From Acidobacteriaceae bacterium (lineage in GTDB: Bacteria; Acidobacteriota; Terriglobia; Terriglobales; Acidobacteriaceae): a DNA stretch of 23,332 bases. Location: contig JASHYS010000405.1 in NCBI GenBank assembly GCA_030042915.1, positions 1 to 23,332 of the forward strand. The letters run 5' to 3'. Of this stretch, positions 15,990-23,332 are shown piece by piece. Within the stretch, counting starts at the first letter, position 1, and each line of letters starts with the position of its first letter. Made by a program: the position numbers and the translations under genes. The notes beneath the pieces are model-generated. The model saw only the letters and a list, made by a program, of their open reading frames with translations, did no database searches and was not told the DNA's origin.

Positions 15990-16058
15990 TCATCCGGATC
16001 AGGAATTGGCGGCGGCCTTCATCGAAGTAATGAAACGCAGCCGGATGAACGGAAGGCC
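15990..16058 (+). other. Structured flagellin mRNA leader: two interleaved inverted repeats and several GGA motifs
   Basis: TCATCCGG (15990-15997) pairs with CCGGATGA (16041-16048), and GGCCTTC (16014-16020) pairs with GAAGGCC (16052-16058). The order a-b-a'-b' means the helices form a pseudoknot or are alternatives. The leader also has six GGA trinucleotides (15976, 15996, 16002, 16043, 16051 and 16072), the last inside the ribosome site. This is the pattern seen in CsrA-controlled flagellin leaders; function is inference. Confidence 0.45.
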
Positions 16059-16084
16059 AGGCATCCGAGAAGGAGTTGAATCCC

Positions 16085-17404
16085 ATGGCTCTCGGTGTTT
16101 TGAACAATCTGTCAGCTATCTATGCTGAGAATAATCTGAACAACACGAACGCCAGCCTGCAGACGGTGTTGCAGCAGTTGTCATCGGGATCGCGGATCAA
16201 CTCCGGTGCAGACGATGCGGCCGGCCTCTCGCTGGTGAACGGACTGGGGGCCAACTCTGTCGCCCTCACACAGTCCGAGACCAACTCTACCGAAGGTGTT
16301 GGCCTGCTGCAGGTGGCCGATGGCGCTCTTTCGCAGGTGACGAGCCTGCTCGATCGCGCCGTCACCCTGGCCACCGAAGCCTCCAACGGCACGCTCAATA
16401 CTTCGCAGGAGGCGGCGGCCAATCAGGAGTATCAATCGATCCTGTCGGAGATCAACAATATAGGATCCACTACCACCTACAACCAGGTTCAGGTCTTCAC
16501 CGGCTCGGTCAATGGAGTCGACATCTACACCGGAGACTCGTCTGCCACCGGCTCGTCCATCGACAACCTCTATTTCGGCCAGTTAAGCTCCTCGGTTGTC
16601 GGCGACTCGGGAGGCTCAGTGGAGCAGGACAGCACCGGCCAGTTTGCCGATCTCTCCATCGATGCGGCGGGACCGCCGATCACACTGACCACTGCGGCCA
16701 AGTCCTCTGACGTGCTTGCCACCGGCACCGGATTCACGTTCACCATCAAAAACGCCGCCGGCGCCAGCACTACCGACAATTTCGCAGCCACAGCCGGTGA
16801 AACCGTAAGCTCTCTGATGGCTTCAATCAATGCGGCCAATATTCCCGGCGTCACCGCCAGCTTCACCACAGCTGGAGCCGTGGGCATATCGGCCGGCACC
16901 GCGGCCGCCGGCGACACGGGCATTCAGCTCACCAATACCAATCCCAATGTGACCATCACGCTGGACGGCGCTCTTGAAGATAAGGGAGTAGGCGGAACCG
17001 CAGGCACTGAGACTGTGGCGGGCCTCGACGGCAACACCGCGGCAACCCCGACCATCAGTTACAAGTTCTCGGCCACCGGCGACTCCGACGCCGACCTGGG
17101 CACAACCGACTTGCTGAGCGCCACCGATGCGCAAGATGCCCTGGCGGTGCTGAATGAGGCCGTGACCTACGTTGCCGCCCAGGACGGCTACATCGGCGCG
17201 CAGATCAATACGCTGAATTCAATCAGCAACGTGATGAGCACCCAGCAGGAGAATATCGTCTCCGCGCAGAACGCCGTGCAGGCCACGGATTACGCCTCGG
17301 CCACTTCCAACATGTCGAAGTACGAGATTCTGAGCCAGACCGGTATTGCCGCATTAGCGCAGGCTAATAGCGTGGAGCAGGAAGTGCTCAAGCTCTTGCA
17401 GTAA
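16085..17404 (+). CDS. fliC: Flagellin
   Basis: Structural subunit of the flagellar filament, exported by the flagellar type III apparatus. The 439-residue protein has the conserved N-terminal D0/D1 helices (NNLSAIYAENNLNNTNASL, LSSGSRINSGADDAAGLSL) and C-terminal D1/D0 helices (INTLNSISNVMSTQQENIV, ending ANSVEQEVLKLLQ). A Gly/Ala/Thr-rich insert from about residue 190 to 350 is the surface-exposed variable part. ATG 16085 is nine bases after AAGGAG; a TTG at 16076 in frame is rejected. The promoter is sigma-28 type. No other flagellar gene is in the window, so filament export genes must lie elsewhere. Third-position GC resembles the neighbours. Confidence 0.96.
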   Translation: MALGVLNNLSAIYAENNLNNTNASLQTVLQQLSSGSRINSGADDAAGLSLVNGLGANSVALTQSETNSTEGVGLLQVADGALSQVTSLLDRAVTLATEASNGTLNTSQEAAANQEYQSILSEINNIGSTTTYNQVQVFTGSVNGVDIYTGDSSATGSSIDNLYFGQLSSSVVGDSGGSVEQDSTGQFADLSIDAAGPPITLTTAAKSSDVLATGTGFTFTIKNAAGASTTDNFAATAGETVSSLMASINAANIPGVTASFTTAGAVGISAGTAAAGDTGIQLTNTNPNVTITLDGALEDKGVGGTAGTETVAGLDGNTAATPTISYKFSATGDSDADLGTTDLLSATDAQDALAVLNEAVTYVAAQDGYIGAQINTLNSISNVMSTQQENIVSAQNAVQATDYASATSNMSKYEILSQTGIAALAQANSVEQEVLKLLQ

Positions 17405-17406
17405 GA

Positions 17407-17434
17407 CAGGGATCAGGGACCAGGGATTAGGGAT
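17407..17434. repeat. Four 7-bp tandem units after the flagellin stop
   Basis: The units are CAGGGAT, CAGGGAC, CAGGGAT and TAGGGAT, starting two bases after the stop codon. A different heptamer repeat occurs at the other end of the neighbouring gene block. Confidence 0.75.
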
Positions 17435-17539
17435 TCGAAGTCCGTGGTAAACCGTTGGCGGCTACGTCCAGACAAGAAGCCCCTGATTCGGAATCAAGGT
17501 TTAGCAGGATTGCAGCACTTCAAAGACAACCCAGGGACA

Positions 17540-17580
17540 GGGCGGCGGCAGGGCGCAAGCTTTGCCGCCCGTTTTTTATT
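17540..17580 (+). terminator. Intrinsic terminator downstream of flagellin
   Basis: GGGCGGC (17540-17546) pairs with GCCGCCC (17564-17570), with further GCAAAGC-like pairing in the loop, followed by GTTTTTTATT. It lies 135 bp past the flagellin stop. Confidence 0.8.
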
Positions 17581-17775
17581 GCCGCGGGAACCATCAGACA
17601 GGAACTGCCCGCATCAGAGCATTTGCTCATAAATGACTGAAGCATTGCCGTCCACCGCGAGCCATCTCGAATTCGTCACGCCCCTCTCCACGCGCTGCCT
17701 GACCCTGAACACGCCAAGGAGAATGGGACGAAGGATCCGCGCTGCTTCTCGGGTTGCGGGTTCTCCGTGGTGGCT

Positions 17776-19809
17776 TCACGCGAGAGAAGGCTCAAACGCT
17801 GCTGTCCGCGTCACGGAAATAACGCTGATATCGTCTTCCTGGCCGAAACCCTGTGCGGCGCTGGCAATCTCTGCTGCGGTCGTCGCAGTGCGCAGCAGTT
17901 CGTGAACGCGCTCGAAGCCGAAAAGATTCCCGTTCGCGTCTATGGCCTCCGCAATCCCGTCAGACATCAGCACCAGTTTGTCCCCGTCCTTCAGTTGAAA
18001 GTGCACCAAAGAAAACTCTGCCCCTTCCATCATCCCTAGCGGCAGCGCGCCGTCCATCGCCATCTGCTCTCCGTTCAGATAGGGAGGCAGATGCCCCGCA
18101 TTGGCCAGCGTCGCCTTGCCATTCCTCTCAATGCTTAGGGCCAGACCTGTGGCCCGGGTATCGCCGCGTCCCAGCAACCGATTGTTGAGCGCATGCAGAA
18201 CAAACTCCGGCTCAAGGCTCGATTCAACCGCCGTCCGAATGGCTCCCACCAGCAGCGCCACCAGCATTCCGGCCTTAAGGCCCTTGCCGGTCACGTCGCC
18301 AACCACAATCAGCAGGCTGCCATCGCTTTTGTGTGGAATGATCTGGAAGAAGTCTCCGCCGACTTGCTGCGCCGGCCGGTAATCGCTCTCTACGGTGAAG
18401 CCAGGCACAGCTTCAATCTGCTCGGGGAGGATGACCTTCTGGACTTCACGCGCAGCCGCCATTTCGCCTTCCAGTACCGCCTGCTCGCGGCTGGTGTTGG
18501 CAGAGCGCAGAACGATGATGATGGCTAATGAAAGATAGAAAATCAAAAGACCCAGATCCGCCAGTCCAATGGTGAACATTCCGAGAGGAATTCCGAAGAC
18601 GAGCTGCTCGGCATGGAGAGCGGCACTACGAAGCGGAGGAATCTGTTGAAGCAACCTCGCACCAATGAAGCCATAAACCCCAAGAGAATAGAAAAAGAAG
18701 GGTATAAGCAGAATTCCCGCTTCGCGATCGCCCCGGCGCAGTTGCCTGAAAAGCAGGATTGGAAGAATGATTGCGAAGACAATTGCAATGGGGATCACTT
18801 CGAAGACCGCAAACGAATATGGCAATGCTCCATACAGATATGCAATTTCAAAGGCGTAGGTGACGAAACAGCCTGCACCGGTACCAACTAACAGAAGCCA
18901 TCCGAACGGCTCGCGTAGAAAGGCACGGACCATCAGAATTGTGGCCAGACTTGTTCCGAACCGGAGAACCTCATAGCAAATGAACCAGTTCGCTGGAAGG
19001 TTGCGGAGGACTGAAATCACCAGCAGCGGCAGAATGGCCGCATTGAGAAGACCCAGGACGAAGACCCAAAGATATTCTCTTCGTTGCCGTTGGCTGAGCA
19101 GCAGTGCCAGTGCCATCAGGCCTACGCCCAACGAAAGCAGGTTGGTAAGGAAGCGAGCGGCGTTCTCGCCGATCATGCTGAGCGAGTTCTCGTCTTTGAG
19201 CGCGCTCTCGTCTCCCAACATGAGCGTCGAGCCCCTGAATCCGGGAGCGGCACTTGTCCACGTGGTGAGTGGAGCGCGAGCGCGAACGGCGATGACCAGT
19301 TTGCCGGTACGGAGTTGTTCCTCTGGGATGCGCGCGATAAGCCGGGCATCGCGGGTGTAGGCGACATAGGGTTCTACCTGGCCGGATGCGATGAGCTTCT
19401 GGCCGTTGACATAGATTTCAAAGGCGCGGGAGATGTCGTAGGCCTGCAATGCCAGGTCGCTCTCCCCTGGATTCACTTTTACCCGGATACGCCGCCAGAC
19501 AATCGGTGATTGGGTGCGTGGGAAGTATTCTCGGAGCCGGGTCTTCGCATCCACCGGAAGCCACTTCGAGTCGTTGAAATCCGGTTGTGCGTATGCAGCG
19601 TCGTCATCGTCCTGCGCCAGACCGACGGCCCCGATACGAACCGGTACACGCAGCCCAGTTGCGTCAAAGGGCTCGACTGCCGAGGCCGTGGCAAGCTGAT
19701 TTGACGATTGAGCCGCGAGGGCAGGAGCGGCAGCAATCAGCACAAGGCACAGTGCCAGAACGCAAAGAGCGGGCACGGACCTGTCGTCGCACAATGTCTG
19801 GACTTTCAC
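17776..19809 (-). CDS. Membrane receptor-type SpoIIE (PP2C) phosphatase
   Basis: Transmembrane signalling phosphatase of 677 residues. The start is GTG 19809, four bases after AGGAGG; a longer frame upstream lacks a leader. A signal peptide or first anchor spans about residues 12-33 (cleavage after ALAA). An extracytoplasmic beta-rich domain follows to about 220 (IVWRRIRVKV, FEIYVNGQKL), resembling the sugar-binding jelly-roll of 7TMR-DISM receptors. About seven to eight hydrophobic segments span 220-455. A helical linker (REQAVLEGEMAAAREVQ) leads to the cytoplasmic SpoIIE domain with GGDFFQ, GDVTGKGLKAG, NAGHLPPY, MSDGIAEA and GQEDDIS. It probably dephosphorylates a STAS protein in response to an extracellular cue; no kinase or STAS gene is adjacent. 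It is convergent with flagellin. Confidence 0.92.
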   Translation of the reverse strand: MKVQTLCDDRSVPALCVLALCLVLIAAAPALAAQSSNQLATASAVEPFDATGLRVPVRIGAVGLAQDDDDAAYAQPDFNDSKWLPVDAKTRLREYFPRTQSPIVWRRIRVKVNPGESDLALQAYDISRAFEIYVNGQKLIASGQVEPYVAYTRDARLIARIPEEQLRTGKLVIAVRARAPLTTWTSAAPGFRGSTLMLGDESALKDENSLSMIGENAARFLTNLLSLGVGLMALALLLSQRQRREYLWVFVLGLLNAAILPLLVISVLRNLPANWFICYEVLRFGTSLATILMVRAFLREPFGWLLLVGTGAGCFVTYAFEIAYLYGALPYSFAVFEVIPIAIVFAIILPILLFRQLRRGDREAGILLIPFFFYSLGVYGFIGARLLQQIPPLRSAALHAEQLVFGIPLGMFTIGLADLGLLIFYLSLAIIIVLRSANTSREQAVLEGEMAAAREVQKVILPEQIEAVPGFTVESDYRPAQQVGGDFFQIIPHKSDGSLLIVVGDVTGKGLKAGMLVALLVGAIRTAVESSLEPEFVLHALNNRLLGRGDTRATGLALSIERNGKATLANAGHLPPYLNGEQMAMDGALPLGMMEGAEFSLVHFQLKDGDKLVLMSDGIAEAIDANGNLFGFERVHELLRTATTAAEIASAAQGFGQEDDISVISVTRTAAFEPSLA

Positions 19810-20215
19810 GCGACCTCCTGGGGGATTTTCTCCAACCGTACCACTGCCGCCGCGGCACACGCCAGATTGAGTTCTCATGCGAGGCCCGACACAATTCCGA
19901 CGCTCGCTATCTGATGGAGCACCAGTGCGCGGTCCCATCACGGCCGCTTGCCGCGGTGCTCACACTGGGCCCGCTTCTGTTTCTGCGCTGAGCGTCGGGA
20001 GGGCCGTCGCCGCCCGCCCGGAAATCGTCCCGTGTGCAGTGGCAGCAGGATAACAACGGAACGCTGAGATTTGTCTATGAGGCCTTGAGCGCCGGAAGCG
20101 CCGCAATCAATCCTGTGGTTTCGACCCCGATGCGCACAAAGTTCCATCATCCCCAGCGCCGGACGAGCGTCGTCACCTCCCGCGGATCGAGGCTCGCGGC
20201 CCCAGGTCCGCCCAA

Positions 20216-20246
20216 CAGTCAATAGCCAGCAACCGGTAGCCAATAG
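20216..20246. repeat. Degenerate heptamer repeat (TAGCCAG type)
   Basis: Seven-base periodicity is visible: CAGTCAA, TAGCCAG, CAACCGG, TAGCCAA, TAG. The same TAGCCAG unit recurs on the opposite strand at 20693-20711. Confidence 0.6.
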
Positions 20247-20389
20247 AAGGCGGAGAAGCAACCGAAATTGGTCCGCAGGGAGGGAGAACTGAGGGAATTT
20301 CGGCCTCCTTGAAGCGGGCTTTTGGCGGGCGTTACACAAATGTGCGAATTTCCGGTTTTTTTGCTGCATCCTAGCGCATCATTTTGAGC

Positions 20390-20405
20390 GATTTTCGCGA
20401 AAATC
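20390..20405. repeat. Perfect 16-bp palindrome GATTTTCGCGAAAATC
   Basis: The sequence is fully self-complementary and flanked by AGCG and TTCGCT, which extend the symmetry with a small offset. It is gene-free on both sides. It could be a protein-binding site or hairpin; nothing adjacent identifies a partner. Confidence 0.6.
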
Positions 20406-20456
20406 TTCGCTTTCTGTTCACCAGTTCGTATTGAAAACAAATGAGTTGAGATGGTA

Positions 20457-20473
20457 ATACCCCAGGGGGGTAT
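20457..20473. promoter_or_regulatory. CsoR-like palindrome ATACCCC-AGG-GGGGTAT
   Basis: A perfect 7-bp inverted repeat with a 3-bp centre, of the form bound by CsoR/CstR-type copper or persulfide repressors (C-rich and G-rich arms ended by TA). An AT-rich tract follows. No metal-export, CsoR or sulfur-oxidation gene is adjacent, so the assignment is by motif resemblance only. Confidence 0.35.
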
Positions 20474-20692
20474 GGGCAGAAATTTTTTATTATTTATTTT
20501 TGGCTCGCGGGCCGGCGCCAGGCCGGCAGGCACGATTTGGGTCAGAGCGGTCATGGAATGATGATCGCGCAACGGGTGGAAATATACTGCAAAGCCGCGC
20601 AAGAGAATTTCATCCGTATTTTCAATGACTTACGTGGGAGAGGCCGCGCGGCAAGGGTTGACAAGGGTTTAAAAGGTCAGGTGCCGGCGGTT

Positions 20693-20711
20693 CTACTGGC
20701 TACTGGCTATT
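20693..20711. repeat. TAGCCAG heptamer repeat overlapping the 3' end of the large Nfn subunit gene
   Basis: On the minus strand TAGCCAG occurs twice in tandem, followed by TAG. The first copy encodes the last residues (Ser-Gln) and supplies the stop codon, suggesting the repeat extended into the gene end. Confidence 0.6.
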
Positions 20712-22160
20712 CCCGAGTTCCCTCCCCAGGTACTCGTCGATCGCATTGGCCGCTTTGCGGCCGGCGCCCATGGCCAGAATCACCGTGGCTCCGCCGGTGA
20801 CGATGTCGCCGCCGGCAAAGACGCCGCGCTTCGAGGTTTGCATGGTTTCAGCATCGGCAAGGATGTAGTTGTGCTTGTTCGTGGCCAGGTCGGGAGTGGT
20901 GCTTTGGATGAGGGGATTGGCGGTGGTGCCTACGCCGATGATGGCCACGTTGGCGGGAAGAATCCACTCGGAGCCGGCGATGGGAACGGGGCGGCGGCGG
21001 CCGCTCGCGTCGGGTTCGGCCAGATCCATGCGCACGCAACGCGCACCGGTGAGCCAGCCGTTTGGATCGCCAAGGAACTCGACTGGAGCGGTGAGCATGC
21101 GAAACTCGATGCCTTCCTGGCGCGCGTGTTTTACTTCCTCAGCGCGAGCCGGCATTTCGGCTTCTGACCGGCGGTAGACAAGAGTGGCCGTCTTGGCGCC
21201 CAGACGCCGCGCGGTGCGCACCGCATCCATAGCCGTGTTGCCGCCGCCCACTACGATCACGTCGCGATCGCGGCAGTCATAGATCGGCTGGTCGAACTCG
21301 GGAAATCGCCAGGCGCGCATAAGGTTGACGCGGGTGAGGAACTCGTTGGCCGAGTAGACGCCATTCAGATGCTCGCCGGGCACGCCCAGAAACACAGGCA
21401 GACCCGCGCCGGTAGCCACAAAAATCGCGTCGTAACCTTCCACGCGCATCAGCTCGTCGAGGGTGACGCTCTTGCCGACGACCACGTTGGTTTCGAACTC
21501 CACACCCATGCGGCGCAGGTTATCGATCTCTTCGCGAACGATGGCTTTGGGGAGCCGGAACTCGGGAATGCCATAGATAAGCACGCCGCCCAGCTCGTGC
21601 AGCGCCTCAAAAACGTGCACGCGGTGGCCCATCTGGATGAGATCTCCTGCGGCCGTGAGCCCGGCAGGGCCGCTGCCCACGATGGCCACACTTTTGCCCG
21701 TAGAAGGCGCGATTGCGGGTAGCCCCAGTTGCCCGCTTTGCCGCTCGAAATCGGCGATGAAGCGCTCCAGATTGCCGATGGCTACAGGTTGACCCTTCCG
21801 GACCAAGACACAGCCGCCTTCGCATTGGCTCTCCTGCGGGCAAACGCGGCCAGTAATGGCGGGCAGAGGGTTGTCCTCGCGCATCTTGCGAGCCGCGGCC
21901 AGAAACTCACCTGCATAGATGAGCGCAACAATCTGTTTGATCTTCACGCCCACGGGGCAGTCCGTCTGGCAGCCGGGCTTGGCGCAGGCCAGGCAGCGCG
22001 CAGCCTCAGTAACGGCGGCGGCTTGGGCCAATCCCAGGTTCACCTCGTCAAAGCTGTGCGCGCGCACCTCCGGCTCAAGCTCCGGCATGGGGATGCGCGC
22101 GATTTTCATGCGCTCCTTGAGCGGAAGAGGATTGACCGGAAGTGGCGGCGCGTCAGGCAT
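20700..22160 (-). CDS. NfnB/GltD-type NAD(P)H oxidoreductase (glutamate synthase small-subunit family)
   Basis: Flavin and Fe-S protein of 486 residues. Near the N-terminus are cysteine clusters C56-x2-C59-x4-C64-x3-C68-P and C107-x5-C113-x3-C117 for two Fe-S clusters. An FAD-binding GSGPAG (162-167), a NADP-binding VVGGGNTAMD, and a C-terminal GGDIVTGGATVILAMGAGRKAA helix follow, as in GltD, SudA and the large Nfn subunit. It starts at ATG 22160, inside the last codons of the partner gene (8-bp overlap). No large glutamate synthase subunit is present, so with the partner it more likely forms NADH-dependent ferredoxin:NADP oxidoreductase (electron-bifurcating) or a sulfide dehydrogenase; I cannot choose between these from sequence. 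Confidence 0.9.
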   Translation of the reverse strand: MPDAPPLPVNPLPLKERMKIARIPMPELEPEVRAHSFDEVNLGLAQAAAVTEAARCLACAKPGCQTDCPVGVKIKQIVALIYAGEFLAAARKMREDNPLPAITGRVCPQESQCEGGCVLVRKGQPVAIGNLERFIADFERQSGQLGLPAIAPSTGKSVAIVGSGPAGLTAAGDLIQMGHRVHVFEALHELGGVLIYGIPEFRLPKAIVREEIDNLRRMGVEFETNVVVGKSVTLDELMRVEGYDAIFVATGAGLPVFLGVPGEHLNGVYSANEFLTRVNLMRAWRFPEFDQPIYDCRDRDVIVVGGGNTAMDAVRTARRLGAKTATLVYRRSEAEMPARAEEVKHARQEGIEFRMLTAPVEFLGDPNGWLTGARCVRMDLAEPDASGRRRPVPIAGSEWILPANVAIIGVGTTANPLIQSTTPDLATNKHNYILADAETMQTSKRGVFAGGDIVTGGATVILAMGAGRKAANAIDEYLGRELGNSQ

Positions 22161-23049
22161 GGTGCTTTTCTCCGGCCGCGGTGTTGATGGCGAGCTCTGT
22201 TCTTAGAGCGGCGACCTCTTTTTGCCTGTGTTGCTCGAACGATTTAAGCGCCTGGCATTCCTGCCTGCAATACATGGCGTTGCGCTGCATGAGCACATCG
22301 AAGTTGACCAGCGAGGCATCGAACTCCGGACCATCGACGCAGGCGAATTTGCTCTGGTCTCCCAACAGAACGCGGCAGCCGCCGCACATGCCGGTGCCGT
22401 CGACCATGATGGAGTTCAGACTGACCATGGTTTTGATGCCGAGCGGCGCGGTGATTTGCGCCACGGCGCGCATCATGGGAACGGGACCGACGGCGAGAAC
22501 AAAGTCGAGCTTGCGTCCGGCGGCGAGCAGATCGTTGAGTTTCTTCGTCACCAGGCCTCGCTCGCCGTAGCTGCCATCGTTAGTAAGGACGTACGCCTCG
22601 TGGCTGGCGGCACGCACCTCGTCTTCAAAGACGACCATGTCTTTGCTGCGCGCGCCCTCAACAAAAACGACGTGATTATCGGCTTCTTTGAGCGCCCGCG
22701 CGGTGGGCAGCGCCATAGCTGTGCCTACGCTGCCGGCCAGAATCACGGCCGTGCCATAGGTCTTGATTTCCGAGGGGCGGCCCAGCGGACCAACCACGTC
22801 GAGGATGGCATCGCCTGCTTCGAGGCAATTGAGCAGCGATGTGGTCTTGCCCACCGCCTGCACCGCGATGGTGATGGTGCCGGCCGCGGGATCGGCGCTC
22901 TTGATGGTGAGAGGAATGCGTTCACCGCGCTCGTGAAGGCGCAGAATGACGAATTGCCCCGGCCGCTGTTTGCGTGCAATGCGCGGCGCCTCAACCGTAA
23001 ACTGCCGGATGTTGAGGCCGGCGGTGCGGGCTGTGACGATCCTGTACAT
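22153..23049 (-). CDS. NfnA/SudB-type FAD/NAD-binding [2Fe-2S] subunit (ferredoxin-NADP reductase fold)
   Basis: Small subunit of 298 residues that partners the next gene. An FAD-binding barrel contains RIPLTI (44-49); the nucleotide-binding domain begins AGSVGTAM (105-112) and includes TNDGSYGERG and GPVPMM. A C-terminal [2Fe-2S] site is D217-GTGM-C222-GG-C225 with C237 in ACVDGPEFD; an Asp ligand at this place is known for Nfn. Two further cysteines (C261, C265) lie in the tail. ATG 23049 (MYRIVTA) is chosen because the fold begins there; the ribosome site (AAAGAACGAG) is weak. Genes overlap by 8 bp, so the pair is translated together. A GTGA-N6-TCAC palindrome lies about 157 bp upstream. 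Confidence 0.9.
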   Translation of the reverse strand: MYRIVTARTAGLNIRQFTVEAPRIARKQRPGQFVILRLHERGERIPLTIKSADPAAGTITIAVQAVGKTTSLLNCLEAGDAILDVVGPLGRPSEIKTYGTAVILAGSVGTAMALPTARALKEADNHVVFVEGARSKDMVVFEDEVRAASHEAYVLTNDGSYGERGLVTKKLNDLLAAGRKLDFVLAVGPVPMMRAVAQITAPLGIKTMVSLNSIMVDGTGMCGGCRVLLGDQSKFACVDGPEFDASLVNFDVLMQRNAMYCRQECQALKSFEQHRQKEVAALRTELAINTAAGEKHHA

Positions 23050-23198
23050 GGGTCGACTCGTTCTTTGGGCGGAGCCCAGCGCGGCGCCCGCCCACAACGT
23101 CGAGGTATAACCAAAGAAAGATAGCGTTGCGCCGCCGCGCCAATGGACGCATGCTGCTTGTTACGCATTGATTATTCAGGAATTGTGCTCCGCGGGGC

Positions 23199-23214
23199 GG
23201 TGACGCGAGTCACG
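23199..23214. promoter_or_regulatory. CRP-type palindrome 4 upstream of the Nfn pair (GGTGA-CGCGAG-TCACG)
   Basis: It contains the same GTGA-N6-TCAC core as the three sites at the decaheme/regulator intergenic region. Its centre is about 157 bp ahead of the small-subunit start, and it overlaps the stop codon of the preceding gene. Regulation is inferred from the core only. Confidence 0.4.
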
Positions 23215-23332
23215 GTGAGGGAGGGCGAGTGACGGCGGTTTCGCCCTGCCCATGGCGCGCTTTCCAAAGCAGATAAAGGCCCCACGCGGCCAGCGTGCAA
23301 TCATCGCGGATGAGGCCGTCGAGCATCATGCG
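23210..23332 (-). CDS. 3' end of an unidentified protein gene, 5' part beyond window
   Basis: Forty codons run in from the right edge to a TGA at 23210-23212. The first part reads RMMLDGLIRDDCTLAAWGLY and has gene-like codon choice; the end (TAVTRPPSP) looks like an unstructured tail. I do not recognise the family. It ends about 160 bp ahead of the Nfn genes on the same strand and could be co-transcribed with them. Confidence 0.5.
   Translation of the reverse strand, partial: RMMLDGLIRDDCTLAAWGLYLLWKARHGQGETAVTRPPSP

Larger units (their letters stand above)
17405..17775. other. Convergent intergenic region after flagellin
   Basis: It holds four heptamer repeats directly after the flagellin stop, a 13-bp palindrome TGATTC-G-GAATCA at 17484-17496, and an intrinsic terminator at 17540-17580. 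The remainder, up to the stop of the minus-strand phosphatase gene, shows no gene. Confidence 0.6.
19810..20699. other. 890-bp gene-free region with palindromes and an AT-rich tract
   Basis: No frame here has gene-like composition. The stretch contains heptamer repeats (20216-20246 and 20693-20711), a perfect 16-bp palindrome (20390-20405), a CsoR-like palindrome (20457-20473) and an AT-rich tract (20479-20502). The phosphatase promoter must lie in the left part. The right part drops in GC relative to neighbours and may be the remnant of a lost gene. Confidence 0.6.

Noticed and set aside
20219..20602. Minus-strand open frame of 127 codons in the gene-free region
   Set aside because: It has no ribosome site, low-complexity composition and runs through the heptamer repeat and both palindromes; not supported as a gene.
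22222..23124. Plus-strand open frame of 300 codons
   Set aside because: It is antisense to the small Nfn subunit, where all motifs lie on the minus strand.
1..23332. CRISPR arrays, insertion sequences, tRNA or rRNA genes
   Set aside because: I looked for regularly spaced repeats, transposase-like proteins with terminal repeats, and cloverleaf patterns, and found none.

Overview
The window is high-GC bacterial DNA. Gene content points to an Acidobacteriota (Terriglobia-type) soil or sediment bacterium: a DmsE/MtrA-type decaheme cytochrome beside an MtrB/PioB porin, a three-membrane-segment NapC/NirT-like cytochrome with a CX3CH heme site, several SpoIIE phosphatases, and a glucan phosphorylase carrying a GAF domain. 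This taxonomic call is inference; there is no rRNA or tRNA gene to test it.

Layout. (a) 1-5738, minus strand: an electron-transfer cluster reading decaheme cytochrome, 26-strand-class outer-membrane barrel, two monoheme cytochromes c, then a NapC/NirT-like membrane cytochrome that runs off the left edge. (b) 5739-6221: divergent intergenic region with three GTGA-N6-TCAC palindromes, followed by a plus-strand Crp/Fnr regulator whose recognition helix has the CRP pattern R-E-T-V-x-R expected to read GTGA. (c) 7086-7685: exported NTF2-like protein. (d) 7737-9772, minus strand: partner-switching module (GAF-SpoIIE phosphatase, HATPase anti-sigma kinase, STAS antagonist). (e) 9884-15674: small membrane protein, GAF-alpha-glucan phosphorylase, mtnA (opposite strand) and an FHS-family sugar transporter. 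(f) 15942-17404: sigma-28 type promoter, structured leader and a flagellin gene with terminator. (g) 17776-19809, minus strand: membrane receptor-type SpoIIE phosphatase. (h) 19810-20699: a gene-free, partly AT-rich stretch with palindromes and heptamer repeats. (i) 20700-23049, minus strand: NfnAB/SudAB-type oxidoreductase pair; then the 3' end of an unidentified gene at the right edge.

How it fits together. The left third could form a route across the cell envelope: quinol pool, NapC-like cytochrome, periplasmic monoheme carriers, decaheme wire held in an outer-membrane porin, and the outside (metal or other extracellular acceptor), or the reverse for an extracellular donor as in PioAB. No MtrC/OmcA-type surface cytochrome is present in the window. 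The divergent Crp/Fnr protein is the likely controller, and a fourth copy of the same palindrome lies ahead of the Nfn pair, suggesting, but not proving, that redox metabolism is co-regulated. The other blocks (sigma-factor partner switching, glycogen breakdown, methionine salvage, motility) are ordinary chromosomal functions. No mobile element, CRISPR array or RNA gene was seen.
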